Translations under genes and position numbers: made by a program | Shown: in pieces, positions 38,001 to 47,253 of the stretch | Numbering within the stretch: position 1 is the first letter of the stretch | How the letters are laid out: each line of letters starts with the position of its first letter | Notes under the pieces: model-generated | What the model was told of the DNA's origin: nothing | Database searches by the model: none | Seen by the model: the letters and a program-made list of their open reading frames with translations, nothing else | NCBI GenBank assembly: GCA_031291235.1 | Contig: JARLJL010000009.1 | Span: forward strand, 433,993 to 497,992 | From: Sulfuriferula sp. | GTDB lineage: Bacteria; Pseudomonadota; Gammaproteobacteria; Burkholderiales; Sulfuriferulaceae | DNA: 64,000 bases | Direction: 5' to 3'

Positions 38001-39542
38001 CTGCTGGCGCAGATAATCGAACGGCGAGCGTACTTTTTGCGACAGTACTGCCATCGGCGTGTCGTCGCCCATGGAGCCGACCGCCTCCTGGCCTTCTTCG
38101 GCCAGCACGCGCAATATCTGGTCGCGTTCTTCAAAACTGACGCCGAACAGCTTCTGATAGATCGACAGGCTGGGCGCATCCAGACGCGCCAGCTTGGCAT
38201 CCTGTTCCATGCCCAGTTCCAGACGCTGCGACTGCTTGAGCCATTCGCGATAAGGATGGGCAGACTTGAGTTCGGTCTCGATGTCGGTTGGCAGCAGGAT
38301 CTTGCCTGTCGCCAGATCGGCAGCAATCATCTGGCCGGGCTTGATGCGGCCTTTTTGCACGACATCTTCGGGGGCGTAATTCCATACCCCGATTTCGGAG
38401 GCAATGGTGAAATGCCGGTCCTTGGTGACCACATAACGTGCTGGACGCAGGCCGTTGCGATCCAGCAGGCAGGCGCCATAGCGGCCGTCGGTCAATACCA
38501 CGCCGGCAGGGCCGTCCCAAGGCTCCATGTGCATGGAGTTGTATTCGTAAAAGGCGCGCAAATCGGCGTCCATTTCCGGTACGTTCTGCCATGCCGGCGG
38601 TATCAGCATGCGCAAGCTGCGGAACAGCCCGGCGCCGCCCATGACCAGACCTTCCAGCATGTTGTCCATGCTGTAGGAGTCGGAGCCGTTACGTGAAACG
38701 ATAGGGCGGACATCGTCCATGTTCGGCAACATGGGTGTGACGAATTTGCGTTCGCGTGCCAGCGACCAGTTGCGGTTGCCTTGCACCGTGTTGATTTCGC
38801 CGTTGTGGGCAAGATAGCGGAACGGTTGCGCCAGGCGCCATTCCGGCCAAGTGTTGGTGGAGAAGCGCTGATGGTAAACCGCCAGCGAGGATGCAAAACG
38901 TTCGTCGCTCAGATCCTTGTAAAAAACCGGCAGTGCGGCTGGCATGACCAGACCTTTATATAGCAGAACGTTGCCGGACAAGGTCGGAATATAAAAAGTC
39001 GTATCGTTTGCCAGCGCTTTTTCGGTCAGGCGGCGGGCGATATACAGCTTGCGTTCGAAAACCTCGGCGTCCATTTCAGCCGGGCAATTGACAAATACCT
39101 GTTCAAAATGTGGCAGTGTCGCCAGCGCGTATTTACCGCAGACCGAAATATCTACCGGCAATTGGCGATAACCGGCGACGGTCAGTCCCTGGTTCGTCAA
39201 TTCACGCGTCAAGGTGTCGCGGGCGATAGCGGCGAGGTCGGTATCCTGATTTAAAAATACCAGACCGGCGGCGTAATGGGCATTCAGCGTAAAACCGCAT
39301 TCGGCGGCAACCGCGCGCAGGAATGTATCGGGCTTTTTAAACAGCAAACCGCAGCCGTCGCCGGATTTGCCATCGGCAGCGACAGCGCCGCGGTGAGTCA
39401 GACAGGCTAACGATGATATTGCCGTTTGTACCAGCCAGTGACTGGGTTGGTCATCCAGTTGCGCCATCAAACCGAAACCACAACTATCCTGTTCAAAATC
39501 GGGGCGGTAAAGAGTCCCCTGCAACCAGCTTTGTCTGTCCAT
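35097..39542 (-). CDS. gltB: Glutamate synthase, large (alpha) subunit
   Basis: A 1481-residue enzyme. The N-terminal class II glutaminase begins at Cys21 (SCGFGLMAQ), which becomes the catalytic residue after propeptide removal. The central and FMN domains include [13 protein letters not shown] and the ammonia-channel region, and the 3Fe-4S cluster cysteines appear in [19 protein letters not shown]. The C-terminal beta-helix ([10 protein letters not shown]...GGVIAIQPP) is intact. With GltD it assimilates ammonia together with glutamine synthetase. Confidence 0.97.
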   Translation of the reverse strand: MDRQSWLQGTLYRPDFEQDSCGFGLMAQLDDQPSHWLVQTAISSLACLTHRGAVAADGKSGDGCGLLFKKPDTFLRAVAAECGFTLNAHYAAGLVFLNQDTDLAAIARDTLTRELTNQGLTVAGYRQLPVDISVCGKYALATLPHFEQVFVNCPAEMDAEVFERKLYIARRLTEKALANDTTFYIPTLSGNVLLYKGLVMPAALPVFYKDLSDERFASSLAVYHQRFSTNTWPEWRLAQPFRYLAHNGEINTVQGNRNWSLARERKFVTPMLPNMDDVRPIVSRNGSDSYSMDNMLEGLVMGGAGLFRSLRMLIPPAWQNVPEMDADLRAFYEYNSMHMEPWDGPAGVVLTDGRYGACLLDRNGLRPARYVVTKDRHFTIASEIGVWNYAPEDVVQKGRIKPGQMIAADLATGKILLPTDIETELKSAHPYREWLKQSQRLELGMEQDAKLARLDAPSLSIYQKLFGVSFEERDQILRVLAEEGQEAVGSMGDDTPMAVLSQKVRSPFDYLRQQFAQVTNPPIDPIREAVVMSLNTCFGPERNLFEQTPEHAHRLEVPSPVLSHDAFTHLTSLTDPAYRAVHLKLNYHPAETTLQAALEKLTADAVAAVRAGNVIIVLSDRSIGKTLLPIHALFAVGAVHHALISNGLRCDCNIIVETASARDPHQIACLLGYGATAVYPYLAYQSILEMIDSGEIALKPEKALANYRKGTDKGLLKVLSKMGISTIASYRGAQLFEAVGIHEEVVELSLKGTVSRISGTNFADFEEDQKQLARTAFNPMRPIGQGGLLKFIFGEEFHAYNPDVVMQLQKAVKSGDYELYKEYAGLVNGRQVAMLRDLMGLRDDTTAIPLEEVESLEKILKRFDSAGMSLGALSPEAHEALAEGMNRIGGRSNSGEGGEDPVRYGTIKMSKIKQVASGRFGVTAHYLVNAEVLQIKISQGAKPGEGGQLPGHKVSEMIARLRCAKPGISLISPPPHHDIYSIEDLAQLIFDLKQVNPQALVSVKLVAEPGVGTVAAGVAKAYADLITISGYDGGTGASPLTSVKYAGTPWELGLTEAQQVLRANGLRGRVRVQTDGGLKTGYDVIKAAILGAESFGFGTAPMIALGCKYLRICHLNNCATGVATQDDRLRKQHFIGLPEMVVNFFTFVAMETREWMAKLGIRTMEELIGRIDLLKLNQGDTARQGRLNLQALLTQGGIPESEPRFCVETSNPSFDKGELAEQMVKDAQNCIQTQIPTTLEYHVRNVNRSIGARLSGEIARAHGAAGLPAGCLTLKLQGSAGQSFGVWNHNGLQLLLEGDANDYVGKGMSGGVIAIQPPKGSGFASHEAVIIGNTCLYGATGGELFAAGLAGERFAVRNSGAYAVIEGAGDHCCEYMTGGCVVILGETGINFGAGMTGGFALVYDAKGDFANRYNNELIDIQRIHTEPTVEYRHFLKQRIEAHALHTNSARAQWMLAHFNEVVAQFWLVKPKAVTLDSLLKA

Positions 39543-39902
39543 TGGAGCGATATAAAAGTTAAAACGAAATGGACTCGATTCTACCTCTTTCGGACGGTGT
39601 CAGGCAATGCCAATATAAATATTGGCCCGGAATTCAGGCATCTCGGTCAATGTGTCATGGCTTGTTTCGCCTGTCTTTTGTGGTTCGGCCCACGTTGACG
39701 GTAGCTCGTTGTCAACATATCACAAAGTACATGGACAGCCAGATTTGTATATTAGTTTATGTTAATAAAATAAATTTTTAATAAAACGTTGTTAAGGCTG
39801 TCATTTGATTGTTCCAAGATTCTGGGCATGTTGTAACGATTTCTTAAAATAAGTGCTACAGCACAGTTATCGCCAACTATATTATTTCGGGCAGGATCTA
39901 TT
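39543..39902. other. Divergent gltB / HiPIP intergenic region
   Basis: 360 bases with no gene. Besides the 18-base inverted repeat near gltB it contains GTTGAC-N11-GTCAAC (39694-39716) and a strongly AT-rich stretch (39740-39800) typical of a promoter upstream region. The HiPIP start codon is preceded by AGGA. I see no RNA gene. Confidence 0.45.
39609..39626. promoter_or_regulatory. Perfect 18-base inverted repeat upstream of gltB
   Basis: GCCAATAT-AA-ATATTGGC: two 8-base arms about 67 bases before the gltB start codon. The position and symmetry suggest an operator for a dimeric regulator of gltBD. I do not recognise the site. Confidence 0.5.
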
Positions 39903-40190
39903 GTGGAAAAAGCTGAAAATCATTTACATTCGCGCCGTCATTTTTTGCAACATACGGCGTCGCTGGCAGGCATTGCCATCGTTTCATTGACCTTCATGCA
40001 GGACGCCGAGGCGGCCAAGCTGTCGAAAGCCAGCGTGCATTATCAACCGCACTTGAAAGGTAAGCCGGATTGCGACGATTGCGCGCAATACCTGGCACCC
40101 GCAGCCGGTAAGCGAAACGCGACATGCAAGCGGGTGGCTGGCGATATCAATCCGCACGGCTGGTGCGAACTATTCGAAGCCAAAGCGTAG
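39903..40190 (+). CDS. High-potential iron-sulfur protein (HiPIP)
   Basis: A periplasmic one-electron carrier, often a donor to reaction centres or terminal oxidases. The 95-residue precursor has a twin-arginine signal (SRRHFLQHTASLAG, cleaved near AEAA), as expected for a cofactor inserted before export. The four cluster cysteines follow the HiPIP spacing: C-x2-C (PDCDDCAQY), then ATCKR, then GWCELF. The start is GTG with CAGGAT 6 bases upstream. It stands alone, divergent from gltB. Confidence 0.9.
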   Translation: MEKAENHLHSRRHFLQHTASLAGIAIVSLTFMQDAEAAKLSKASVHYQPHLKGKPDCDDCAQYLAPAAGKRNATCKRVAGDINPHGWCELFEAKA

Positions 40191-40224
40191 CGTCTGCTTG
40201 CATGGCTGTTACGCAATAGCGGCG

Positions 40225-41007
40225 TTATTTCAGTATCCTGCGTCGCGTCAGTCCGACGGCCAGCCAGTAGCTGACGACAGCCCATGCCAGCATGGCGCCG
40301 ATGTGGCCGGCGATTGCAGTCGGAATATGGCCCAGTATCAGCGGGCGCACCAGGTCGATGGCATGTGATAGCGGCAGCACAGCCGCGACGTTTTGCAGGA
40401 TCTCTGGCATGCGCTCTACCGGATAGAATACGCCGCACAACAGTACCATCGGGGTGATAACCAGCGTGAAGTAGTACATGAAAAAATCGTAACTGGGCGA
40501 TATTGCTGTCATCACCAACCCCATGGCGGAGAAGGTAAGGCCGATCACCACGACTACCGGAATCACCCACAGGCTCAACAGCCAGTTGGCTTGTAATCCC
40601 AACGCCCAGATCACCGCGAGTATGGCGATCCCCGACAGCAGACTCTTGGATGCCCCCCAGCTTAATTCCGCAAACATCACGTCGTCCAGCGTCAGCGGCG
40701 CGTTGAGTATGGCCTCCCAGGTCTTTTGCACATGCATGCGCGAGAAGCCGGAATACAATACTTCGAAGGTGGCGCTATTCATGGTCGAATAGCAGATGGT
40801 GCCGGCTGACAGAAAGGCCATGTAACTGGCGCCGCCGACCTGGGGTATCAGGCTGCCCAGACCGTAGCCGAAGCCTAGCATGTAAAACATGGGGTCGGCC
40901 AGGTTGCCGAGTATGCTGGGGCCGGCCAGCTTTTTCCAGACCAGGAAATTGCGGCGCCATACCGGGATGAAGCGCCATGACAGCTGAGGGGGTCCGAAAT
41001 ATTTCAT
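40225..41007 (-). CDS. ABC-2 type transporter permease (NodJ-like)
   Basis: A 260-residue membrane subunit with six helices, resembling NodJ and other ABC-2 exporters (ADPMFYMLGFGYGLGSLIPQVGG; NAPLTLDDVMFAELSWGASKSLLSG). Nothing else suggests nodulation; betaproteobacteria commonly carry this pair, and the substrate is unknown. Overlaps the ATPase gene by 4 bases. Confidence 0.87.
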   Translation of the reverse strand: MKYFGPPQLSWRFIPVWRRNFLVWKKLAGPSILGNLADPMFYMLGFGYGLGSLIPQVGGASYMAFLSAGTICYSTMNSATFEVLYSGFSRMHVQKTWEAILNAPLTLDDVMFAELSWGASKSLLSGIAILAVIWALGLQANWLLSLWVIPVVVVIGLTFSAMGLVMTAISPSYDFFMYYFTLVITPMVLLCGVFYPVERMPEILQNVAAVLPLSHAIDLVRPLILGHIPTAIAGHIGAMLAWAVVSYWLAVGLTRRRILK

Positions 41008-41918
41008 ACGTCGCGTAACTCACGTCCGGTAAATTTCAGGAACACGTCTTCCAGATTGGAAGGGCGTTGTACATAGCGCAACTCGCATTGTTCGCGTAAA
41101 TGCGCGATCAGGGCGGTGCCGTCATGGGTATAGCAGAATAGCGTTTCTCCGGTGATTTCGTGGCGGGTGCACCAGGCCGCGCCGTTTTGCTCAGCCCACG
41201 CATCGACGCGTTCGCCGTAGATTTCCACGACGCCGGGCTCGATTTCGGCGGCAATCAGGTCGCGTGGGTTGCCGGTTGCAATCACCTTGCCGTGATCCAG
41301 AATGACCAGATTGTCGCACAGGCGTTCGGCTTCCTCCATGAAGTGCGTGGTCAGCAGGATGGTTTTGCCCTGATGGATCAGCCGACGCAAACCCTGCCAG
41401 ATGACATGACGGGCTTGCGGGTCAAGTCCGGTAGTCGGCTCGTCGAGCACGATGAGCTCAGGGTCGTTAACCAGCGCGCGGGCCAGCGTGAGGCGACGTT
41501 TCATGCCGCCCGACAGCGTGGTGATCTTGGTATCGGCCTTGCTGGTGAGGCCGGCGAATTCCAGCAGACTGGGTATGCGGCTGTTGATAACAGCGTCAGG
41601 TATGCCGAAATAGCGCCCGTAAATCAGCAGGTTTTCCGCGACCGTAAAATCCGGATCGAGATTGTCCATTTGCGGTACCACGCCTATGCGTAGCCGGGCC
41701 TGGCGGGCCTGCAACGGGATAGGCTGATCCAGCATCAGTATTTCGCCAGCATCCGGCTCGATTAGCCCCAGTAGCATTTTTAATGTCGTGGTTTTGCCTG
41801 CGCCGTTCGGGCCGAGCAAACCGAAGCATTCGCCGCGTTTGATGTCCAGATCGAGGCCACGCACGACTTCGGTGTTGCCGTAATGCTTGGTGAGATTGCG
41901 TACTTTTATGATAGGCAT
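41004..41918 (-). CDS. ABC transporter ATP-binding protein (NodI-like)
   Basis: A 304-residue ATPase with Walker A GPNGAGKTTT (about 36-45), signature LSGGMKRRL, Walker B ELIVLDEPTTGLDP and the H-loop LLTTHFMEEAERL. It pairs with the permease to form an exporter. It overlaps the hydrolase gene upstream by 13 bases. Confidence 0.92.
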   Translation of the reverse strand: MPIIKVRNLTKHYGNTEVVRGLDLDIKRGECFGLLGPNGAGKTTTLKMLLGLIEPDAGEILMLDQPIPLQARQARLRIGVVPQMDNLDPDFTVAENLLIYGRYFGIPDAVINSRIPSLLEFAGLTSKADTKITTLSGGMKRRLTLARALVNDPELIVLDEPTTGLDPQARHVIWQGLRRLIHQGKTILLTTHFMEEAERLCDNLVILDHGKVIATGNPRDLIAAEIEPGVVEIYGERVDAWAEQNGAAWCTRHEITGETLFCYTHDGTALIAHLREQCELRYVQRPSNLEDVFLKFTGRELRDV

Positions 41919-42511
41919 GCTGTCAGTGTCGCCGCTTTCAGTTCGGCCAGTTTGCCGTGGAAAAAATGTCCGGCATCGTTGATGGGGCGGAATTCGATGT
42001 TGTGAGCTTGCGCCCAGTTTTCAGCGTCGGCGAAGGGTACGACTTCGTCGTCGACGCCGTGAATGATGGTCGTGGCGGCAGGCACTGCGCCGAATTCGTA
42101 CAGATTGACGGCCGGCCCGATCAGTATCAGCTTGCTGACTTCCATCTGCTGCGCAACGCGGTGTTGCACGTAGCCGCCGAAGGAAAATCCGGCGAGCACG
42201 ATGGGCAGCGTCGCATCGTAATGGCTGCGCACGAAGGCAATGACGGCCAGCATGTCTTCGGTTTCGCCGATGCCGCCGGTGTATTCGCCATCGCTGCTGC
42301 CTACGCCGCGAAAATTGGGGCGGATGGCGACATAGCCCTGGTCGTGGCAGGTTTGCGCAATGCTTTGCACGACCTTGTTATCCATGGTGCCGCCGTGCAG
42401 CGGATGCGGATGGGCGATAAATGCCAGCCCGCGGCGCGTATCGCCCGGGTCGTTGACCAGCGTTTCGATATGGCCGATGGCCGACTTGATGCGTAACTTG
42501 GAGCGTTTCAT
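41906..42511 (-). CDS. Alpha/beta hydrolase
   Basis: A 201-residue single-domain hydrolase with AHPHPLHGGTMDNKV near the N-terminus, the nucleophile elbow AGFSFGGYV (Ser at about 106), an acid (HGVDDEVV) and a C-terminal histidine (DAGHFFHG). This small family is common in proteobacteria; the substrate is not known. It sits between the ferredoxin and exporter genes with overlapping ends. Confidence 0.85.
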   Translation of the reverse strand: MKRSKLRIKSAIGHIETLVNDPGDTRRGLAFIAHPHPLHGGTMDNKVVQSIAQTCHDQGYVAIRPNFRGVGSSDGEYTGGIGETEDMLAVIAFVRSHYDATLPIVLAGFSFGGYVQHRVAQQMEVSKLILIGPAVNLYEFGAVPAATTIIHGVDDEVVPFADAENWAQAHNIEFRPINDAGHFFHGKLAELKAATLTACLS

Positions 42512-42819
42512 TTCAGTTGCAGGCGTTCCACGATGCGCCCATGCTGCAAATGTTCTTCAATAATCTCGTCAATGTCCTGCTCGTCAACAAAGGTGTACCA
42601 GACTTCTTCCGGATATACCACCAGCAATGGGCCTTCGCTGCATCGGTCCATGCATCCGGCGCTGTTGATGCGGCATTTGCCGGGGCCGTTCAAATCCAGC
42701 GCCTTGATTTTCTTTTTGGCGTAATCGCGCATGGCCTGACCGCCGGACGCACCGCAGCATTTCGCGCCGTCGTCGCGTTGGTTGGTGCAGAAAAATACAT
42801 GATGCTTGAAGTAACTCAT
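42508..42819 (-). CDS. Thioredoxin-like [2Fe-2S] ferredoxin
   Basis: A 103-residue protein with the thioredoxin-like ferredoxin pattern: CTNQRDDGAKCC near the N-terminus and CRINSAGCMDRCSEGP in the middle, whose cysteines ligate the 2Fe-2S cluster, followed by VVYPEEVWYTFVDEQDIDEIIEEHL. First gene of the minus-strand operon with hydrolase and ABC exporter; its stop overlaps the hydrolase start by 4 bases. Confidence 0.88.
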   Translation of the reverse strand: MSYFKHHVFFCTNQRDDGAKCCGASGGQAMRDYAKKKIKALDLNGPGKCRINSAGCMDRCSEGPLLVVYPEEVWYTFVDEQDIDEIIEEHLQHGRIVERLQLK

Positions 42820-42887
42820 GGCATTGCCTTAACTTAAAACCAGTTCGTAGTTTAGCATTAGCTGTCCAATTCCTTCTACTTGCTGGG

Positions 42888-42893
42888 TATAAT
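42888..42893 (+). promoter_or_regulatory. Consensus -10 for aroB-dgt
   Basis: TATAAT in TGCTGGGTATAATCG, 37 bases before the aroB ATG. A weak TGTCCA at 42863-42868 could be the -35 with a 19-base spacer. Confidence 0.5.
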
Positions 42894-42929
42894 CGAACTA
42901 TCCTGTTTATATCAAAGTCATTATAAAAG

Positions 42930-44018
42930 ATGCAAACCTTAACTGTTGCCCTCGGTAGCCGCAGCTACCCTATCCATATCGGTATGGATTTGCTTAAACA
43001 GCCTGAACTGATCGTGGCGCATTTGCCGCAGAAGCGCGTAGCGGTGATTACCAATACCACCGTGGCGCCGCTTTATCTGCCAACGCTGACTGCTGGCCTG
43101 GTCGCCCATGGCGTAGAAGTGGTGCCGATTATTCTGCCGGACGGCGAACAATATAAAACCTGGGAAACGCTAAACAGCATATTTGATGCCCTGCTGACAC
43201 ATCGTTGCGAACGCAAGACCACGTTGATCGCGCTGGGCGGTGGCGTCATCGGCGATCTGACCGGATTTGCTGCCGCGAGCTATCTGCGCGGCGTGCCGTT
43301 TATCCAGATACCTACGACATTGCTGGCGCAGGTAGATTCCTCGGTGGGCGGCAAGACCGGCATCAACCATCCGCTGGGCAAGAACATGGTAGGCGCATTC
43401 TATCAGCCGCAGCTGGTGCTGGCGGATACGCGTACGCTGGCGACATTGCCGGCGCGCGAGTTGTCTGCCGGATTGGCCGAGGTGATCAAATACGGGCTGA
43501 TTTACGATGCGGCGTTCTTCGACTGGCTGGAGGCTAATATCGATAAATTGCGCGCACTGGATGAAGAAAGCATCGCCTATGCCGTCTATCGTTCGTGCGA
43601 GATCAAGGCAGAAGTGGTGGCGCAGGACGAACGCGAGTCGGGTTTGCGGGCGTTGCTGAATCTGGGGCATACGTTCGGTCATGCGATTGAATCGGGCATG
43701 GGTTACGGCGTGTGGCTGCATGGCGAAGCGGTGGCGGCGGGGACGGTGCTGGCGGCCGATGTGTCGCAACGTATGGGATTGATGAGCGCGGCGGAAGTGG
43801 AACGCACTCGTGCGCTGTATCGTCGCGCCGGTTTACCGGATACGGCGCCGGATCTGGGCGTGGAGAAATACCTGGATTACATGGGACTGGACAAGAAGGT
43901 TGAAGGCGGGCGCATACGTTTTGTGCTGTTGCGCGGCATAGGTTCGGCTTTTGTCAGTGCAGATGTACCCGAGGCCGATTTGGCGGCTGCGTTGACGCAT
44001 CATGTTCACGCCGTTTAA
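42930..44018 (+). CDS. aroB: 3-dehydroquinate synthase
   Basis: Second enzyme of the shikimate pathway. The 362 residues carry [22 protein letters not shown] (NAD binding), [19 protein letters not shown] and [12 protein letters not shown] with the zinc ligands. aroK, the usual upstream partner, is not adjacent here. The ATG has no strong ribosome-binding site. It overlaps dgt by 17 bases. Confidence 0.97.
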   Translation: MQTLTVALGSRSYPIHIGMDLLKQPELIVAHLPQKRVAVITNTTVAPLYLPTLTAGLVAHGVEVVPIILPDGEQYKTWETLNSIFDALLTHRCERKTTLIALGGGVIGDLTGFAAASYLRGVPFIQIPTTLLAQVDSSVGGKTGINHPLGKNMVGAFYQPQLVLADTRTLATLPARELSAGLAEVIKYGLIYDAAFFDWLEANIDKLRALDEESIAYAVYRSCEIKAEVVAQDERESGLRALLNLGHTFGHAIESGMGYGVWLHGEAVAAGTVLAADVSQRMGLMSAAEVERTRALYRRAGLPDTAPDLGVEKYLDYMGLDKKVEGGRIRFVLLRGIGSAFVSADVPEADLAAALTHHVHAV

Positions 44019-45138
44019 TCTGGCGGCGTACGCCGCGACCGATGCGCAATCGCGCGGACGGCGTCATGCCGAACCATCTGCCACCACTCGCGGCGAGTTT
44101 CAGCGCGACCGCGACCGCATCATCCATTCCGGCGCATTTCGCCGTCTGGAATACAAAACCCAGGTATTTGTGAATCATGAGGGCGATCTGTTTCGTACGC
44201 GTTTGACGCACAGTCTGGAAGTCGCTCAGATCGGGCGTTCCATTGCGCGGGTGCTGGGGCTGAATGAGGATCTGGTGGAGGCGATTTCGCTGGCGCACGA
44301 TTTGGGGCATACGCCGTTCGGTCATGCCGGACAGGATGCGTTGAATGCGTGCATGAAGGATTACGGCGGCTTCGAGCATAATCTGCAAAGCCTGCGGGTG
44401 GTTGACAAGCTGGAGCAGCGTTATGCCGAATTTGACGGATTGAACCTGTGTTTCGAAACCCGTGAAGGCATATTGAAACACTGCTCGCTGGAAAATGCGC
44501 GCCAGCTGGGCGATGTCGGCGAACGTTTCCTGCATAAACGCCAGCCTACGCTGGAAGCGCAAGTGGCCAATCTGGCCGACGAGATTGCCTATAATAACCA
44601 CGATGTGGACGACGGCCTGCGTTCCGGCCTGATTACGCTGACGCAACTGGAACAGGTGGAATTGTTTGCCAGCCATCTGGCGCAAGTCCGGGAACATTAC
44701 CCGCAACTCAGCGAGCGGCGCACCATACATGAAACCGTGCGGCGCATGATCAATACGCTGGTGGTGGATTTGATTGCACACAGTCAGGCGGCGATTCGTG
44801 CTGCGGGAGTGGCGCATCCGGATGAAGTCCGCGCGGCGCCGCAACTTATCGGTTTCAGTCCGGCGCTGGCAGCGCAGAATAATGCGCTCAAGCAATTCCT
44901 GCGCAAACATCTATACAAGCACTATCGCGTAGTACGCATGACGACGAAAGCCGCGCGCGTTGTAACGGAGCTGTTCGATGCGTTTCTGGCGACGCCCGCA
45001 TTGTTACCCGAAGAACATCAGCCGCATCCGCAAAGCGATGCGCCGCGGGTGATTGCAGATTATATTGCCGGGATGACGGATCGTTATGCCATGCGCGAGT
45101 ATCGGCGGCTGTTTACGATTGAAGATGTACTGATTTGA
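44002..45138 (+). CDS. dgt: Deoxyguanosinetriphosphate triphosphohydrolase-like protein
   Basis: An HD-domain dNTPase of 378 residues with the metal motif [19 protein letters not shown] and the N-terminal [26 protein letters not shown]. Proteins of this family hydrolyse dNTPs to nucleoside and tripolyphosphate. The aroB-dgt order is typical for betaproteobacteria. Confidence 0.93.
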   Translation: MFTPFNLAAYAATDAQSRGRRHAEPSATTRGEFQRDRDRIIHSGAFRRLEYKTQVFVNHEGDLFRTRLTHSLEVAQIGRSIARVLGLNEDLVEAISLAHDLGHTPFGHAGQDALNACMKDYGGFEHNLQSLRVVDKLEQRYAEFDGLNLCFETREGILKHCSLENARQLGDVGERFLHKRQPTLEAQVANLADEIAYNNHDVDDGLRSGLITLTQLEQVELFASHLAQVREHYPQLSERRTIHETVRRMINTLVVDLIAHSQAAIRAAGVAHPDEVRAAPQLIGFSPALAAQNNALKQFLRKHLYKHYRVVRMTTKAARVVTELFDAFLATPALLPEEHQPHPQSDAPRVIADYIAGMTDRYAMREYRRLFTIEDVLI

Positions 45139-45149
45139 TTGTGGCGGGT

Positions 45150-45180
45150 TTGCACGACAGCGACAAGCGTTGTCGTGCAA
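45150..45180. terminator. Bidirectional hairpin between dgt and the porin gene
   Basis: TTGCACGACA and TGTCGTGCAA pair perfectly around an 11-base loop, placed between convergent genes (12 bases after dgt stop, 14 before the porin stop on the other strand). No long T-run, so it may act mainly as an RNA 3' end stabiliser for both. Confidence 0.6.
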
Positions 45181-45193
45181 TGGTTGCGGTTAA

Positions 45194-46561
45194 TTAGAAA
45201 ATGTAAGTCATTTGTACGCTGAGGCGATTACCCAGATTGTTGGCGATATCCAGCGCATTGGATTGAGCCTGGGCGGCAGTGTTTGTAGCAGCGTTAACCT
45301 GAATAGCTTGAACATTTGGTACTTCTGCTTTACGGATTTCGTAGGTCAGGGTGAAATGCGTTGATTTGTTCAGTAAATATTCCCCGCCTATGGTCCAGGT
45401 CTTGAAGTCACGTTCGTTGGCTGCCTGTTGCGAGTTGGTCAAGCGGTTATAGACGTCATATTTGAGGTTGGCTCGCCATTTTGGCAGGAAGCGGTAGCCA
45501 CCTTCCAGATACCAGCCGTCTGCTTTGTTATAGTCTTGTAACGCCATCGTGTCGCTAGGCGCTGCTACGTTATCCGTTGGGATATCGACGAATGGCGGGT
45601 TAGGGCCATTGTAGATCATACCCGCACCGCGTATATATTCACCGGAGAAGCGCAGCTTGTCTTTCAGGTATTTGAAACCGGTGCCTTCACGCATGCGGTT
45701 GTAATCCGTGCCGCCGAATGTGCGTTTACCTTCCTGATGCCAGATGAAGGCATTGACGTCTTCACGTGTCGGGCCGGCACCATTGAAAACGTAGGAAACC
45801 TGTAGTCTGCCGGTGAAATCCTTGGAGCTGTTGTTGTCGCGAATGAAATTGATATTGTTGCCATTGGAAACCATCGCGGCATAACCGAATTCCCAGCGGT
45901 TATGGCGGAAGGTATTAAAGGCTTCAATACCAATGTCGCGAAAGCCGCTCAAGCTGCCCATAACATTGCCAATAGCGAGCCCTGCGGGCGCTGTCCCGGC
46001 TTTTGCTGTCATGTCGCGCTCATTTAACAAGCCGTCGGTAACGTTGGTGTAATTAACATAATTGTAGGCGACGTGGACCCCAGTCAACGCTTCTTCACCC
46101 GTGGGCAGTTTGAATAAACCGGCACGAATGTGTGCGCCCGGAATGTAATTGAAGGTCATGGACGCATCGGTGAAGGCAATACTTTGATCACGGGTGACAC
46201 CATTCCGGCCCCCCTCCAGCAAAACGAAATAATTGATGCGATCGTCCACCGGTCTCAGTATGCCACGCATGCCGAGGCGGGCGCGGAACAGTTGTATAAC
46301 CTGAGTGCTGTCCAGATCCGGGCCAACCAGGTTTGAAACTTGTTGATGATTGTTATAGGTAGTAATACCGACCTTGCCCTGTAATCCGGTAACGGGGCTG
46401 GAGTCGATATAGGTGTAGGTCGGTTGTATAAATCCCCAGATTTTGGCGTTAGGTGTACTTGCCGGTTCGGTACCTTGCAAGGATATCCAGTCCGCAGCGT
46501 GGCTGGAGTTGGAAATGACCAGCCCTGAGAGGAGGGCGAGCGGTAATGCGTATTTCTTCAT
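45194..46561 (-). CDS. Phosphate-selective porin O/P-like outer-membrane protein
   Basis: A 455-residue exported barrel protein (signal 1-22, ending SSHA) with alternating amphipathic strands and the C-terminal SVQMTYIF, the outer-membrane signature phenylalanine. Segments such as RARLGMRGILRPVDDRINYFVLLEGG and the strand-rich WYLEGGYRFLPKWRANLKYDVYN match the OprO/OprP family. It lies 54 bases downstream of the secreted DsrE gene on the same strand, so it is probably part of the ECF-regulated unit. The substrate is unknown; phosphate or other anions are possible. Confidence 0.85.
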   Translation of the reverse strand: MKKYALPLALLSGLVISNSSHAADWISLQGTEPASTPNAKIWGFIQPTYTYIDSSPVTGLQGKVGITTYNNHQQVSNLVGPDLDSTQVIQLFRARLGMRGILRPVDDRINYFVLLEGGRNGVTRDQSIAFTDASMTFNYIPGAHIRAGLFKLPTGEEALTGVHVAYNYVNYTNVTDGLLNERDMTAKAGTAPAGLAIGNVMGSLSGFRDIGIEAFNTFRHNRWEFGYAAMVSNGNNINFIRDNNSSKDFTGRLQVSYVFNGAGPTREDVNAFIWHQEGKRTFGGTDYNRMREGTGFKYLKDKLRFSGEYIRGAGMIYNGPNPPFVDIPTDNVAAPSDTMALQDYNKADGWYLEGGYRFLPKWRANLKYDVYNRLTNSQQAANERDFKTWTIGGEYLLNKSTHFTLTYEIRKAEVPNVQAIQVNAATNTAAQAQSNALDIANNLGNRLSVQMTYIF

Positions 46562-46615
46562 TGTGTTTCCCCTGTAAATAATAAATATTACTGATGTTTA
46601 ATGGTTGAGGCGGTT

Positions 46616-47065
46616 TTACGGTTTTACATAGACATAGCCCTCTTGTGCTTGCAGTCTCGCAATTTCGGCAACGCCGGATGGCACGACTACGACCGGGTAG
46701 GCGACATCGGCAGCGGTTAAATGACGGCCTTTGAGCGTGTTGTTGCATATTTTGAAATCGACGCCTTGTTGCGCCAGCGTTTCCATCATGACGTTGTACG
46801 GGTTGCCATTGGCGTCCTGCGCGTTGTTAAGCATGAAATCTATGCCTTTGCCGTGGGCAACGACGGCAATTTTGGTACCGGGTACCGCCCGCAACTGATT
46901 AGCCACATTCTGGAGCAGTGCGCTGGCTCTGGTAGTGTCGTCAATGTGATAAACCACCTTGATCGGTGTCGCGTCAGGCGTACTTGCAGCGTGGCCCGAT
47001 GGGGCCAGTAACATACTGAAAAGTGCCATTCCGGCAGTTAATAATTTGGCAACTTTGCTACCCAT
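46616..47065 (-). CDS. Secreted DsrE-like protein
   Basis: A 149-residue periplasmic protein with signal peptide (about 1-26, ending SGHA) and one DsrE/DsrF-like domain: IKVVYHIDD (35-43), a central KIAVVAHGKGIDFML (65-79), and FKICNNTLKG (104-113) with a single Cys107 where the family carries its sulfur-binding cysteine. It ends GYVYVKP. I chose the ATG at 47065 with GGAG 7 bases upstream; an in-frame ATG at 47083 is less likely. It is divergent from the sigma/anti-sigma genes and upstream of the porin. The same domain forms the periplasmic part of the anti-sigma factor. Confidence 0.9.
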   Translation of the reverse strand: MGSKVAKLLTAGMALFSMLLAPSGHAASTPDATPIKVVYHIDDTTRASALLQNVANQLRAVPGTKIAVVAHGKGIDFMLNNAQDANGNPYNVMMETLAQQGVDFKICNNTLKGRHLTAADVAYPVVVVPSGVAEIARLQAQEGYVYVKP

Positions 47066-47135
47066 GTATTGCTCCTGTGACATTTAAAATTATGAGTGGT
47101 AAATGTGCAGGGCCGATTGATAGTCCTGTAAAGTA

Positions 47136-47163
47136 AAGACGCAGGAAATTTCGTTATTATTCC
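47136..47163 (-). promoter_or_regulatory. ECF-type promoter for the DsrE-porin unit
   Basis: On the minus strand GGAATAA (47163-47157), 15 bases, CGTCTT (47141-47136), a classic ECF sigma promoter. The transcript would start about 65 bases before the DsrE gene. The same two elements with the same spacing occur on the opposite strand. Confidence 0.8.
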
Positions 47164-47188
47164 GTCATAAAAAATAAATAATTTTTGT

Positions 47189-47216
47189 GGAATAAATCGG
47201 CTATCGAGTACGTCTT
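47189..47216 (+). promoter_or_regulatory. ECF-type promoter for the sigma/anti-sigma unit
   Basis: GGAATAA (47189-47195), 15 bases, CGTCTT (47211-47216), identical in both boxes and spacing to the divergent promoter at 47136-47163. The start site would be near 47223, about 30 bases before the sigma start codon. This predicts that the sigma factor activates its own gene. Confidence 0.8.
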
Positions 47217-47253
47217 ATTAAGGTGGATGGTTTAGACAGGATTACAATACGGC

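Noticed and set aside
40225..41918. Nodulation factor exporter NodIJ
   Set aside because: NodIJ-like exporters are widespread in betaproteobacteria; no nod genes or boxes are present.
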